A program made the position numbers and the translations under genes. From Pseudomonadota bacterium (GTDB lineage Bacteria > Myxococcota_A > Polyangia > Polyangiales > JAFGIB01): DNA of 37,671 nt. Below are positions 17,370 through 25,010 of the stretch, in pieces. The stretch is taken from assembly GCA_017881185.1 (NCBI GenBank), contig JADGRE010000028.1, positions 1-37,671 on the forward strand. Reading direction: 5' to 3'. How positions within the stretch are numbered: position 1 is the first letter of the stretch; each line of letters begins with the position of its first letter. Under the pieces are notes generated by a model. That model worked only from the letters and a program-made list of their open reading frames with translations, was not told the DNA's origin and ran no database searches.

Positions 17370-19634
17370 ATGTTCGAAGAGACCCTTCCACCTTTGGCCT
17401 TCATCCCGGCGAACGCCGACCCTGCTGCCGCGGGCGACGCGCTCGGCGAGCTGCGCAACCTGCTGGTAGGCGCAAGCTCGCAGCAACAGGAGCTGCCGCC
17501 GCTGCCCGACTTGGTCGCGGCCACGATCGCGCTCGCAGAAGGCAGCCGGCGCAAGGTGATCCTGCCGCTGGGCAGAGCGCCGCTCGAATTCGCCCTGGTG
17601 CGGCGCGGTGAGCAAGTGCTGGTGGATTGCTACGGCACCGAGAGCACGCCGGAGATCTTGCTGCGCGAGCGCACGATTCACCTGCCGGACTTGCTCGACG
17701 CGTGCGTGTCGGCAAGCCGTGCGCTAGCGCAAAGCAGCGGTGACAGCACCACCGGGCGCGCGTTCCTGTCACTTGCCACACGCGTCGCGCAGACGCGCAT
17801 CGGGCCCGACCTGCACCACGAAGTCAGTCACGTGCGTTGCACCGGCGGTAGCCTGGAGAGCCCCGGCGCGCACGTACCACTGGCTTTCGGCTTCGAAGCA
17901 CGGCTGGCGCGCACGCTCTCGGAGCGCGAGGACAACAACGCCTTCGCCGACGTGCACGCGTTGCTCTTCGACGGCGAGCTGTGGGCGTTCTCCGGCGAAC
18001 GTCGCGTGTCGCTGGTGCGTGGGCCGATCATGCTCGCCGCCCAGCGCATGGTGAGCGCCGTGCGCGCGCTCGTCGACGCCTGGCACGCGGACCGCCCGGT
18101 ACACGTGCGCCTGTGCGCAGGTGGCTTCGCGGTCGCCGTGCGACGCGAGACCCACGGCGCCGTCTCGCTCAGCATGAGCACCGAGCGCCATGGGACTCTC
18201 ACCTGGCCGGCACTCGACGTGCCCGGCGCCGCACTGCCGGTGCTGCGCTTGGCCTCGGATCTCATCCGCAAGCTCGTCGCCGTCGACCGCAGTCAGTCGC
18301 ACAACTTGCGCGTCACGGCATTGCGCTCCGAAGTGCGCACGCTGCGCCACGTGATCCGCGGCCGCAAGAGTCGCGATGGCTTCGAGAACAGCAACCCCGA
18401 GCGCCTGCGCTTGTCGTCGCCGGAGCCTCTCTCACCCGTCACGCTGGACGAGCCGAACCTGAACGCGCGCGGCAAGCTGCGCTACACCGAGCGCTGGAGT
18501 GCGGAGATCGACACGCTCGACGCAAGCAGCGTGTTCCTGTGCGGTGATCGCATGATCGTCGCGACTCCCAAGCTCACGCTCGCGCTCGATCGCAACGACG
18601 GCGACGTGCTGTGGTCGCAACCGACGGCGCGCGCCACGACTTTCCTGACGGGCAAGACCTTGTTGCGTCTACTACCTGAAGGCGGCGCCGAGCTGTGCGA
18701 TCTCGATGAAGGTCAGGTGTACGCGCGCACCGAACGCTCGCTGCGACTGCACGGCTCGCCGTTCGCGCTTTGTGCGGGCGGCGGCGAGCTGCCACCGGTC
18801 GCGATCGTGTGCGAGGCCGGCAAGCACTTGGTGGCGCTCGATCTGCGCACCGGCGAGCCACGCTGGCGCTTTCGCGCGCGCTCACACGGTGCGCCACGCT
18901 TGCAGCGCGCCGGTCGCGTGCTGCTGGTGGCCTGCGGCGACGGCTCGCTCGACGCGCTCGACGTGGCGTCCGGTGAAGTCGCGTGGCGCTTCTCGGATCG
19001 CTCGCGCTTCTGCCTCGCGCCCGCCGTGTTCGAAGACGTGGCGATCGCGGCTTCCGGCGAGCCCGGCGGCGGCGCAGGCGGGCTGTGCGGCATTGAGCTG
19101 TACACCGGTAAGCCCTTGTGGCGAAGCGAGCTGCCGCTGTGCCCGAGCGGCGAACCCATCGTCGCCGGTCAACATGTGGTGCTCCCCATGGGCGGCTCGC
19201 GCGACGCACGCCTTGCCGCGTTCGATCCACACGATGGCAGCGAACGCTGGAGCTGTCACGATCCCGGTCTCGACAACGGCGGCAAGGCGCTCGAGGTCGA
19301 CGGCGCGCTGATCGTGAACACCGCTGCGGGCCGCGTCACCGGCCTCGATCTCGCCACGGGCACCACGCGCTTCGCGCGCTCGCTCGCGAACCCGCTCACC
19401 GACGACGTGCCGCGCCAGCTCGAACCCATCCTGCGGCATGGTGCGCTCTTCGTGCCGTCGGCGCAGGTGCACGTGCTGCGTCCGAGCGACGGCAGCGCGC
19501 TCACCACGGACGTCGGCTGCGATCTCGTGCCTGACTTCCTGCGCATCGACGAGCGCGGCTGGCTCTACGTGGCAGAAGAGAGCGGGCACCTGCAGGCCTT
19601 TGCGACCGCACCGCAGCTGACGCTGGTGAAGTGA
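17370..19634 (+). CDS. PQQ-type beta-propeller protein with unknown N-terminal half
   Basis: 754 residues from the ATG at 17370. The second half (from about residue 367 to the end) is made of repeated PQQ/WD-like blades of the form G.V.ALD..TG...W, for example LVALDLRTGEPRWRF, LDALDVASGEVAWRF and VTGLDLATGTTRFAR, as in BamB and quinoprotein dehydrogenases. The first about 360 residues show no recognised domain. There is no signal peptide, so the protein appears cytoplasmic, which is unusual for such propellers and argues against a quinoprotein enzyme or BamB. A 160-base gap separates it from the glycosyltransferase, with no clear promoter but a small inverted repeat (GCGCA/TGCGC around 17265-17280). 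Role unknown; binding scaffold is likely. Confidence 0.82.
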   Translation: MFEETLPPLAFIPANADPAAAGDALGELRNLLVGASSQQQELPPLPDLVAATIALAEGSRRKVILPLGRAPLEFALVRRGEQVLVDCYGTESTPEILLRERTIHLPDLLDACVSASRALAQSSGDSTTGRAFLSLATRVAQTRIGPDLHHEVSHVRCTGGSLESPGAHVPLAFGFEARLARTLSEREDNNAFADVHALLFDGELWAFSGERRVSLVRGPIMLAAQRMVSAVRALVDAWHADRPVHVRLCAGGFAVAVRRETHGAVSLSMSTERHGTLTWPALDVPGAALPVLRLASDLIRKLVAVDRSQSHNLRVTALRSEVRTLRHVIRGRKSRDGFENSNPERLRLSSPEPLSPVTLDEPNLNARGKLRYTERWSAEIDTLDASSVFLCGDRMIVATPKLTLALDRNDGDVLWSQPTARATTFLTGKTLLRLLPEGGAELCDLDEGQVYARTERSLRLHGSPFALCAGGGELPPVAIVCEAGKHLVALDLRTGEPRWRFRARSHGAPRLQRAGRVLLVACGDGSLDALDVASGEVAWRFSDRSRFCLAPAVFEDVAIAASGEPGGGAGGLCGIELYTGKPLWRSELPLCPSGEPIVAGQHVVLPMGGSRDARLAAFDPHDGSERWSCHDPGLDNGGKALEVDGALIVNTAAGRVTGLDLATGTTRFARSLANPLTDDVPRQLEPILRHGALFVPSAQVHVLRPSDGSALTTDVGCDLVPDFLRIDERGWLYVAEESGHLQAFATAPQLTLVK

Positions 19635-19685
19635 ACGCGAGCCGACCGGCTTGACTCGCCGCGCGTTGCTGGCAACGCTGCGCTC

Positions 19686-20504
19686 ATGGTCGCGCCCAGG
19701 CCCAAAGTCGCCGCAATCCAGATGACGTCGATCGACGACGTCGCCAAGAACCTCGAACGCGCCGAGGCCCTCACCCGCGCCGCCATCGCCGACGGCGCAG
19801 CGCTCGTCGTGCTGCCCGAGTGCTTTGCGTTCCTCGGCCCTGAAGACGGCAAGTTCGCCATCGTCGAACCGCTGCCCGCGGGCGGCCCCATCTTGAAGCG
19901 CTTCCAAGCGCTGGCCCAAGAGACGCGCGCAGAGCTGGTGCTCGGCGGCTTCTACGAACAAACGCCAAACCCGCGCAAAGTGCGTAACGCCTGCGTGCAC
20001 ATCGGCGAAGACGGCAGCGTGCGTGCGGTGTACCGCAAGATTCACCTCTTCGACGTCGACCTCCCCGACGGCACCAAGCTCGAGGAATCCGCGAGCGTAG
20101 TGCCCGGCGACGAAGTGGTGGTGACCGACACGCGCCTGGGCAAGCTGGGGCTCTCCGTCTGCTACGATCTGCGTTTTCCAGAGCTCTACCGCCAGCACGT
20201 GGAGCGCGGCGCGACGCTGCTCACGGTGCCTGCAGCCTTCACGCTCACCACCGGCAAGGACCACTGGCACGTGCTCTTGCGCGCGCGCGCCATCGAATCG
20301 CAGTGCTACGTGATTGCCGCGGCGCAAACCGGCCATCACTTCGGCACGCGTCGCTCCTATGGCCACGCCTTGATCAGCGACCCGTGGGGCTGCGTGCTCG
20401 CCGAGTGCGGCGAAGGTGAAGGCTACGCGCTCGCCAGCATCGACGAGGCGGCGTTGCAGCGTGTGCGTGCCTCGTTGCCCAGCCTGAAGCACCGGCGCCT
20501 GTAA
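19686..20504 (+). CDS. Carbon-nitrogen hydrolase, Nit/omega-amidase type
   Basis: 272 residues. The nitrilase-superfamily triad is intact: Glu45 (LVVLPECFAF), Lys118 (YRKIHLFDVDLP) and Cys159 (LGLSVCYDLRFPELYR). YRKIHLFDV and CYDLRFPELY are characteristic of the Nit1/Nit2 branch, whose members hydrolyse deaminated glutathione or alpha-keto amides, a metabolite-repair role in the cytoplasm. Length matches the family. It starts about 50 bases after the beta-propeller gene and precedes mepA, all on the plus strand. Exact substrate (deaminated glutathione, alpha-ketoglutaramate or another amide) is not settled by sequence. Confidence 0.92.
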   Translation: MVAPRPKVAAIQMTSIDDVAKNLERAEALTRAAIADGAALVVLPECFAFLGPEDGKFAIVEPLPAGGPILKRFQALAQETRAELVLGGFYEQTPNPRKVRNACVHIGEDGSVRAVYRKIHLFDVDLPDGTKLEESASVVPGDEVVVTDTRLGKLGLSVCYDLRFPELYRQHVERGATLLTVPAAFTLTTGKDHWHVLLRARAIESQCYVIAAAQTGHHFGTRRSYGHALISDPWGCVLAECGEGEGYALASIDEAALQRVRASLPSLKHRRL

Positions 20505-20576
20505 ACACACGATCGCGCACATCGGTGCAGATCGCCATGCTTTCGGCGCATCCTGCAACGAGGTTACGCTCGGCGC

Positions 20577-21419
20577 GTGGCGAGAAGCGCTTCGCTGCTG
20601 TGTTTGGGCGTGTGGTTGTACGTGCTGGTCGCGTTGGCCGGCTACCACGCGTCCGCGCGCGCCGCCGAGCAGGCGCAAGAGTTGCAGCTGCGTCCCGCGT
20701 TCGAGCAGCGCAGCCGCTCGGTGCGCTATCCGTGGCACGGTCACCTGGAACGCGGCATGTGGCTGCCCGAGTCGGACATCGTGCGCCACGTCGACGAGTA
20801 CGTCGAAGGCGAACGCTTCTTCGGCACCTGGCAGCTGGTGCAGCTGGTCAGCCGCGGTGCAGCCCGCGTCGCTGAGCAGCTGCCTGGCGCAAAGCTCTCG
20901 GCCGGCGAGCTCTCGGCGGAGAACGGCGGCTTGATCGTCGGCCATCACTCGCACCGCAACGGCCGCGACATCGACATCGGTTTCTATCTGGTCGACGAAG
21001 CCGGCCAACCTGCCATCGCGCCCAGCTTCGTGCGCATGAGCGCGTACGGCACGGGCTACGTCGGCAATACGAAGTTTCGCTTCGACGACGCGCGCAACTG
21101 GGCGCTGGTCTCGAAGCTCATCGACGACGACGACGCACGCGTGCAGTACATCTTCGTCGCGCACCGCCTGCATTGGCGCTTGATCGCACAAGCCAAGAAG
21201 GTCGGCGCACCCGATTGGCTCATCGCTCGGGCGCGCGCGATCATGATCGAGCCGACCTCCGGCAATCGCCACCAGAGTCACTTCCACGTACGCATCTACT
21301 GCCCGTCCGACGACCGACCGCAGTGTCAGGACAAGCCACCGTACTACCCCTGGTACGACGGCGTGCCCCCGGGCGGCCTGTATGCAGCTGCCAACCTCGG
21401 CATCCCCGTTGCGCCCTGA
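20577..21419 (+). CDS. mepA: Penicillin-insensitive murein endopeptidase (MepA, peptidase M74)
   Basis: 280 residues with a GTG start and a hydrophobic signal (about 5-22) ending around residue 28, so the enzyme is periplasmic. The LAS-type zinc site is present: His126 and Asp133 in SHRNGRDIDI, and His237 in SHFHVRI, with the same seven-residue spacing between the first two ligands as E. coli MepA. MepA cleaves D-alanyl-meso-diaminopimelate cross-links in peptidoglycan and is not inhibited by beta-lactams. Other family landmarks are NGGLIVGHH and FVAHRLHWRLI. It is the last gene of a plus-strand run and is convergent with the NtrC-type regulator gene. Confidence 0.92.
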   Translation: MARSASLLCLGVWLYVLVALAGYHASARAAEQAQELQLRPAFEQRSRSVRYPWHGHLERGMWLPESDIVRHVDEYVEGERFFGTWQLVQLVSRGAARVAEQLPGAKLSAGELSAENGGLIVGHHSHRNGRDIDIGFYLVDEAGQPAIAPSFVRMSAYGTGYVGNTKFRFDDARNWALVSKLIDDDDARVQYIFVAHRLHWRLIAQAKKVGAPDWLIARARAIMIEPTSGNRHQSHFHVRIYCPSDDRPQCQDKPPYYPWYDGVPPGGLYAAANLGIPVAP

Positions 21420-21431
21420 GCGCAGCTGCGC
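21420..21431. repeat. 12-bp perfect palindrome after the mepA stop
   Basis: GCGCAGCTGCGC begins at the base after the mepA stop, in the 36-base gap between the convergent mepA and regulator genes. There is no T-run. It could be a transcript-end structure or a chance palindrome in GC-rich DNA. Confidence 0.4.
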
Positions 21432-21455
21432 AACGCGGGTGCGCTCGTGTTCGCT

Positions 21456-22901
21456 TCACGGCGGCTCGGATTCGTCGCTCTTCTTGTCGCCGCGCTCGGG
21501 GCGTTCACCTTTGGCCATGCGCGCCAGGCCCCACTCCTGCAAGCGATACTGAATGGTGCGACGGCTGATGCCGAGCATTGCGGCCGCCTTGGTGGGTGAG
21601 CCACCGCACGCATCCAGCGTGCGCAAGATCGCGAAGCGCTCCAGCTCGGCCAAGGTCACGCCCGGGATCATCAAGCGGATCGACTCGGCCTCGTTCGGTG
21701 CGTGCGACAACGGCAAGTCTTGCAGCTCGATGCGCTCACCCTTGCACAGCACCACGGCCTGCTCCACCGCGTTCTGCAGCTCGCGCACGTTGCCGGGCCA
21801 CGGGTGCACGAGCAGCGCGCCGATGGCCTGCTCGTCGAAGCCCGTGATGAGCTTGTCGTTCTCGGACGCGAAGCGGCGCAGGAAGTGGTCGGCGAGCAGC
21901 GGGATGTCGCTCGGTCGCGCGCGCAGCGGCGGCACCTCCAAGCGCACCACGTTCAAGCGGTAGTACAGGTCTTCGCGGAAGCGCCCGTCCTCCACCAGCT
22001 GGCGCAAGTCTTTGTTCGTGGCCGCCACGATACGCGTGTCGACCTGCAACGTTTCGTTGCCACCAACGCGCTCGAATTGCCGCTCCTGCAGGAACCTGAG
22101 CAGCTTCACTTGCACGGCCGCGGGGATCTCGCTCACCTCGTCGAGCAAGAGCGTGCCGCCGTCGGCCTGTTCGAAGCGGCCCTTGCGGCGCGCGGCAGCA
22201 CCCGTGAACGAGCCTTTTTCGTGGCCGAACAGCTCCGACTCGAGCACCGTCTCCGCCAACGCCGAGCAGTTGACGCGCACGAACGGCCCCTGGTTGCGCT
22301 TGCTGTGCGCGTGCACGGCAGCAGCGACCAGCTCTTTGCCGGTGCCCGTCTCACCCGTGATGAGCACGGTCGCGCGGCTGTTGGCGGCGGCCGTGACCTT
22401 GTCGAGCAAGCGTTGCATGAGCGGGTGCGCGCCCAAGATCGCGCCCATGTGGCCGGAAGCGGACAAGTCCAAGATGCCGTCGCGTGCCCGCTCGACCTCG
22501 CGCGCGAGCGCCGGCTTCTCGAGCGCGCGGCGCACCACCATGAACAGCGCTTCGGCTTGTTCCGGAAACGCCAGGCAGTGATCGGCGCCGCGCCGGAACG
22601 CTTCCACCAGCGCCTCGGGGTGCGTGCTGCGCGTGACGGCGATGAACGCGGTCTGCGCACCACCGAGCTTGCGCGCGCGCTCCAGAAAGTCGAGCGCGTG
22701 CGGCTTGCCGTGGCCCACGCCGACCACGACGAGCTGCGGGTGTCCTGCGTTGAGCAACGCAAGCCCGCTCTCGGCGTCGTCCGCCACTTCGAGCGCCTGA
22801 CCTTGACCCACGAGCTGGTGGACGAGCTCTTCCCGAGAATCGGGATCGTCGTCCACGATGAGCACGTGGGGCTTTTTAGCTTCCACGGGTGCGCCGAGCA
22901 T
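21456..22901 (-). CDS. NtrC-family sigma-54 activator with a degenerate receiver domain
   Basis: 481 residues. Residues 12-128 have the receiver fold, including the acidic start VDDDPDSR (16-23) and switch Thr90, but the phospho-acceptor Asp is replaced by Gly61 (LVVVGVG) and the conserved Lys before Pro113 is Phe112. The AAA+ domain (about 150-390) is complete: Walker A GETGTGKE (183-190), the sigma-54 contact loop GSFTGA (230-235), Walker B GGTLLLDE (248-255) and the Arg-finger region. A Fis-type helix-turn-helix (SPTKAAAMLGISRRTIQYRL, about 435-454) ends the protein. It should bind DNA and drive sigma-54 promoters, but by a signal other than Asp phosphorylation. No histidine kinase is adjacent. 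It is divergent from the SRPBCC gene at 23019. Confidence 0.93.
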   Translation of the reverse strand: MLGAPVEAKKPHVLIVDDDPDSREELVHQLVGQGQALEVADDAESGLALLNAGHPQLVVVGVGHGKPHALDFLERARKLGGAQTAFIAVTRSTHPEALVEAFRRGADHCLAFPEQAEALFMVVRRALEKPALAREVERARDGILDLSASGHMGAILGAHPLMQRLLDKVTAAANSRATVLITGETGTGKELVAAAVHAHSKRNQGPFVRVNCSALAETVLESELFGHEKGSFTGAAARRKGRFEQADGGTLLLDEVSEIPAAVQVKLLRFLQERQFERVGGNETLQVDTRIVAATNKDLRQLVEDGRFREDLYYRLNVVRLEVPPLRARPSDIPLLADHFLRRFASENDKLITGFDEQAIGALLVHPWPGNVRELQNAVEQAVVLCKGERIELQDLPLSHAPNEAESIRLMIPGVTLAELERFAILRTLDACGGSPTKAAAMLGISRRTIQYRLQEWGLARMAKGERPERGDKKSDESEPP

Positions 22902-22988
22902 GCACGATCATCGGGGCAGCGTCCACGAATCAGGCCTGTTAGTGGGCTGCTGGGGCGCAGCTGGTCGATGGGAGTGGTTCTGGTAAGC

Positions 22989-23004
22989 TGGCTCGGCTCG
23001 CGCT
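22989..23004 (+). promoter_or_regulatory. Weak candidate sigma-54 (-24/-12) element
   Basis: TGGCTCGGCTCGCGCT keeps the GG and GC doublets with ten bases between them and matches TGGC-CG of the -24 box, but lacks the TT of the -12 box. It lies between a divergent sigma-54 activator gene and the SRPBCC gene. If real, transcription would begin only a few bases before the ATG at 23019. In such GC-rich DNA a chance match is quite possible. Confidence 0.2.
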
Positions 23005-23018
23005 GGGGTAGCGCCAAG

Positions 23019-23663
23019 ATGTCCGACACCTCCCGCAGGTCCCGTACCGTGCTGCTCGCCATCGCGCTGCTCTGCGCCGGCGCGGGGCTGGGCTTGCGCG
23101 CCGCCACGGCGGCGGCGCGCTCCGACTCGCAACGCGCGCTCAGCGCGCAGGAGCTGGCCGAGCTGCGCAGCGGCCGGCTCGTCACGCGCCCCGAGCAGCG
23201 CTTGCTCGGCAACGGCCGGCTCATCGGCGGGCTCGCCTGGCAACGGGTGAGCGCCGCGCCCGAGCGCGTCTGGCGCGCGCTCGATGACGTCGCCAACTAC
23301 CCGCACTTTCTGCCCGCGGTCCGCGAGGCCAAGCTGGTGCAGCAGGTGGGCAGCGAATCGCGCGTGTTCATCCACCACCACATCGGCGTAGTCGACGCGA
23401 GCTACTTCGTGATGACCGCCAAGGACTTGCCGCAGAACCGCTTCCGTTTTCACCTCGACCGGCAGCGTCCGAGCAGCCTGCGCGACGCCTGGGGCGAGCT
23501 CTACGTCACCCCGAGCGAAGACGGCGGCAGCGTGCTCTCGTTCGCCATCATGGTCGACCTGGGCTCGGGCGTGCTCGAGGCGCTGGTGCGCCCCAGCGTG
23601 CACGAGTGGATGCTGCGCATTCCCTCCGAGCTCAAGCGCTACGTCGAACACCAGCGCGTGTGA
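23019..23663 (+). CDS. Exported SRPBCC/START-like (polyketide cyclase-type) protein
   Basis: 214 residues from the ATG at 23019 (MSDTSRRSRT); an in-frame ATG at 22968 is possible, but the later one gives a clean signal peptide (basic start, hydrophobic about 10-27). The domain shows the SRPBCC pattern: VSAAPERVWRALDDVANYPHFLPAVREAKLV near the start, a central antiparallel sheet, and a C-terminal helix ending in LKRYVEHQ. This helix-grip fold binds lipids or other hydrophobic ligands; an exported version could carry or sense a lipid in the periplasm. It is followed 81 bases later by the DegP-like gene on the same strand. Ligand unknown. Confidence 0.78.
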   Translation: MSDTSRRSRTVLLAIALLCAGAGLGLRAATAAARSDSQRALSAQELAELRSGRLVTRPEQRLLGNGRLIGGLAWQRVSAAPERVWRALDDVANYPHFLPAVREAKLVQQVGSESRVFIHHHIGVVDASYFVMTAKDLPQNRFRFHLDRQRPSSLRDAWGELYVTPSEDGGSVLSFAIMVDLGSGVLEALVRPSVHEWMLRIPSELKRYVEHQRV

Positions 23664-23744
23664 CGAGGGCTGGGCTGACTCGACCAGGCCCCGCCCGCGC
23701 GGCTTTTCACGCTCGCGCCGTCGTAGTATGCAGCCCTGCGCAGC

Positions 23745-24980
23745 ATGCCCGACCCCGTCGAACAACGTGATTCGTTCCCCGCGAGCGCGCCAGTGCCCGC
23801 GCAAAAGCGCCCGAGCGCCGGCAAGGCCAGCCCCAGCGAGCGCCGGCTGCGCCTGGGTGTGCGCTTGCTCGGCTTGCTCGTCGCAGCGCTGCTCGTCGCC
23901 GTGGCCGCGCTCTCGTACCGCATGTATCGCCTCGAGGCCTACGTGTTGCCTCCGAACGTGGCCGAGCTCGCGGCGCCCCGCCCCGTCACGCCCCGCGGCG
24001 ATCTCTCTTCGGCCGAGAAGACCCGGGTGCAGCTGTTTCGCAACAGCTGGAAGTCGGTCGTGCACATCACCACGCTGGATGTGCGCCAAGACCCCTTCCA
24101 CGTGAACGTGCTCGAGGTCCCCAAGGGCACGGGCTCGGGCTTCATCTGGGACGTGCACGGCCACATCGTCACCAACTTCCACGTGATCGCCGGCGCCGAC
24201 GAAGCCCGCGTCACGCTCGCCGACCACAGCGAATGGCGCGCGCGTCTGGTCGGCCAGTCTTCGCGCAACGACATCGCGGTGCTGCGCATCGTCGGTGCCG
24301 CCAAGCGCCTGGCACCGCTCGCGATCGGCACCTCACGCAACCTGGTCGTGGGCCAAGACGTCATCGCCATCGGCTCGCCCTTCGGCCTCGATTACACCTT
24401 GTCTACAGGTGTAATCAGTGGCCTCGGCCGCGAGATCCAGGGCGCGGGCGGTCTACCGATCCGCGGCGCCATCCAGACCGACGCCGCCATCAACCCCGGC
24501 AACTCCGGCGGGCCCTTGCTCGACAGTGCCGGCCGCTTGATCGGCGTGAACACCGCTATCCTGAGCCCATCGGGTGCTTCCGCCGGCGTGGGCTTCGCGA
24601 TCCCGGCCGACACCGTGGCGCGGGTGGTGCCCCAGCTCATCGCCTACGGCCGCGAAGTGCGGCCCATCATCGGCGTGGAGCTGGCCGACGACACGCTCAC
24701 CGACCGTCTCGGCCTCGACGGCGTATTGGTGGTGCGGGTCGTGCCCGGCTCACCAGCCGATCAAGTCGGCATCTTGCCCACGCGCCGCGATCCACAGACC
24801 GGCGAGATCTTGCTCGGCGACCTGATCACCCAGGTGGCCGGCAACCCCGTGCGCAACAACGCCGACCTGTACCTGCAGCTCGAAAAACACCACCCCAAAG
24901 ATACCATCGCGCTCACGCTCACCCGCGCCGGCGAGCCCCGCACAGTGAGCCTGGTGCTGGCCGACAACCTCAGTCAATGA
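23745..24980 (+). CDS. Membrane-anchored DegP/HtrA-type serine protease
   Basis: 411 residues. A Pro/Ala-rich cytoplasmic N-terminus is followed by one membrane segment (about 38-58) that would anchor the protease in the inner membrane facing the periplasm. The trypsin-like triad is His146 (TNFHVIAG), Asp176 (RNDIAVL) and Ser254 (NPGNSGGPL), with the family stretch DYTLSTGVISGLGRE. A single PDZ domain covers about 310-405 (LVVRVVPGSPADQVG). One PDZ plus a TM anchor is DegS-like rather than DegP-like, so it may be a regulatory or quality-control protease of the envelope. No rseA or rseB is adjacent. It is convergent with rodA, 30 bases away. Confidence 0.93.
   Translation: MPDPVEQRDSFPASAPVPAQKRPSAGKASPSERRLRLGVRLLGLLVAALLVAVAALSYRMYRLEAYVLPPNVAELAAPRPVTPRGDLSSAEKTRVQLFRNSWKSVVHITTLDVRQDPFHVNVLEVPKGTGSGFIWDVHGHIVTNFHVIAGADEARVTLADHSEWRARLVGQSSRNDIAVLRIVGAAKRLAPLAIGTSRNLVVGQDVIAIGSPFGLDYTLSTGVISGLGREIQGAGGLPIRGAIQTDAAINPGNSGGPLLDSAGRLIGVNTAILSPSGASAGVGFAIPADTVARVVPQLIAYGREVRPIIGVELADDTLTDRLGLDGVLVVRVVPGSPADQVGILPTRRDPQTGEILLGDLITQVAGNPVRNNADLYLQLEKHHPKDTIALTLTRAGEPRTVSLVLADNLSQ
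24391..24415. repeat. Perfect 9-bp inverted repeat inside the protease gene
   Basis: ATTACACCT (24391-24399), a 7-base spacer, then AGGTGTAAT (24407-24415). It is AT-richer than its surroundings and falls over the codons for DYTLSTGVI, where the protein sequence is conserved in the family. It could be an internal binding site or RNA hairpin, or a by-product of codon choice. Confidence 0.6.
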
Positions 24981-25010
24981 GTTTCAGCTGACGTCGTGTG
25001 GCAGCCCGCT

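Noticed and set aside
18882..21287. 801-codon open frame on the minus strand
   Set aside because: It lies opposite the beta-propeller, amidohydrolase and mepA genes, which have clear motifs. Its translation is low-complexity (Ala/Arg/Val/His/Gln-rich) with no domain; long antisense frames are expected at this GC content.
21702..23018. Long plus-strand frame leading into the SRPBCC gene
   Set aside because: This part is antisense to the sigma-54 activator gene. Only the stretch from about 23019 has a signal peptide and SRPBCC pattern.
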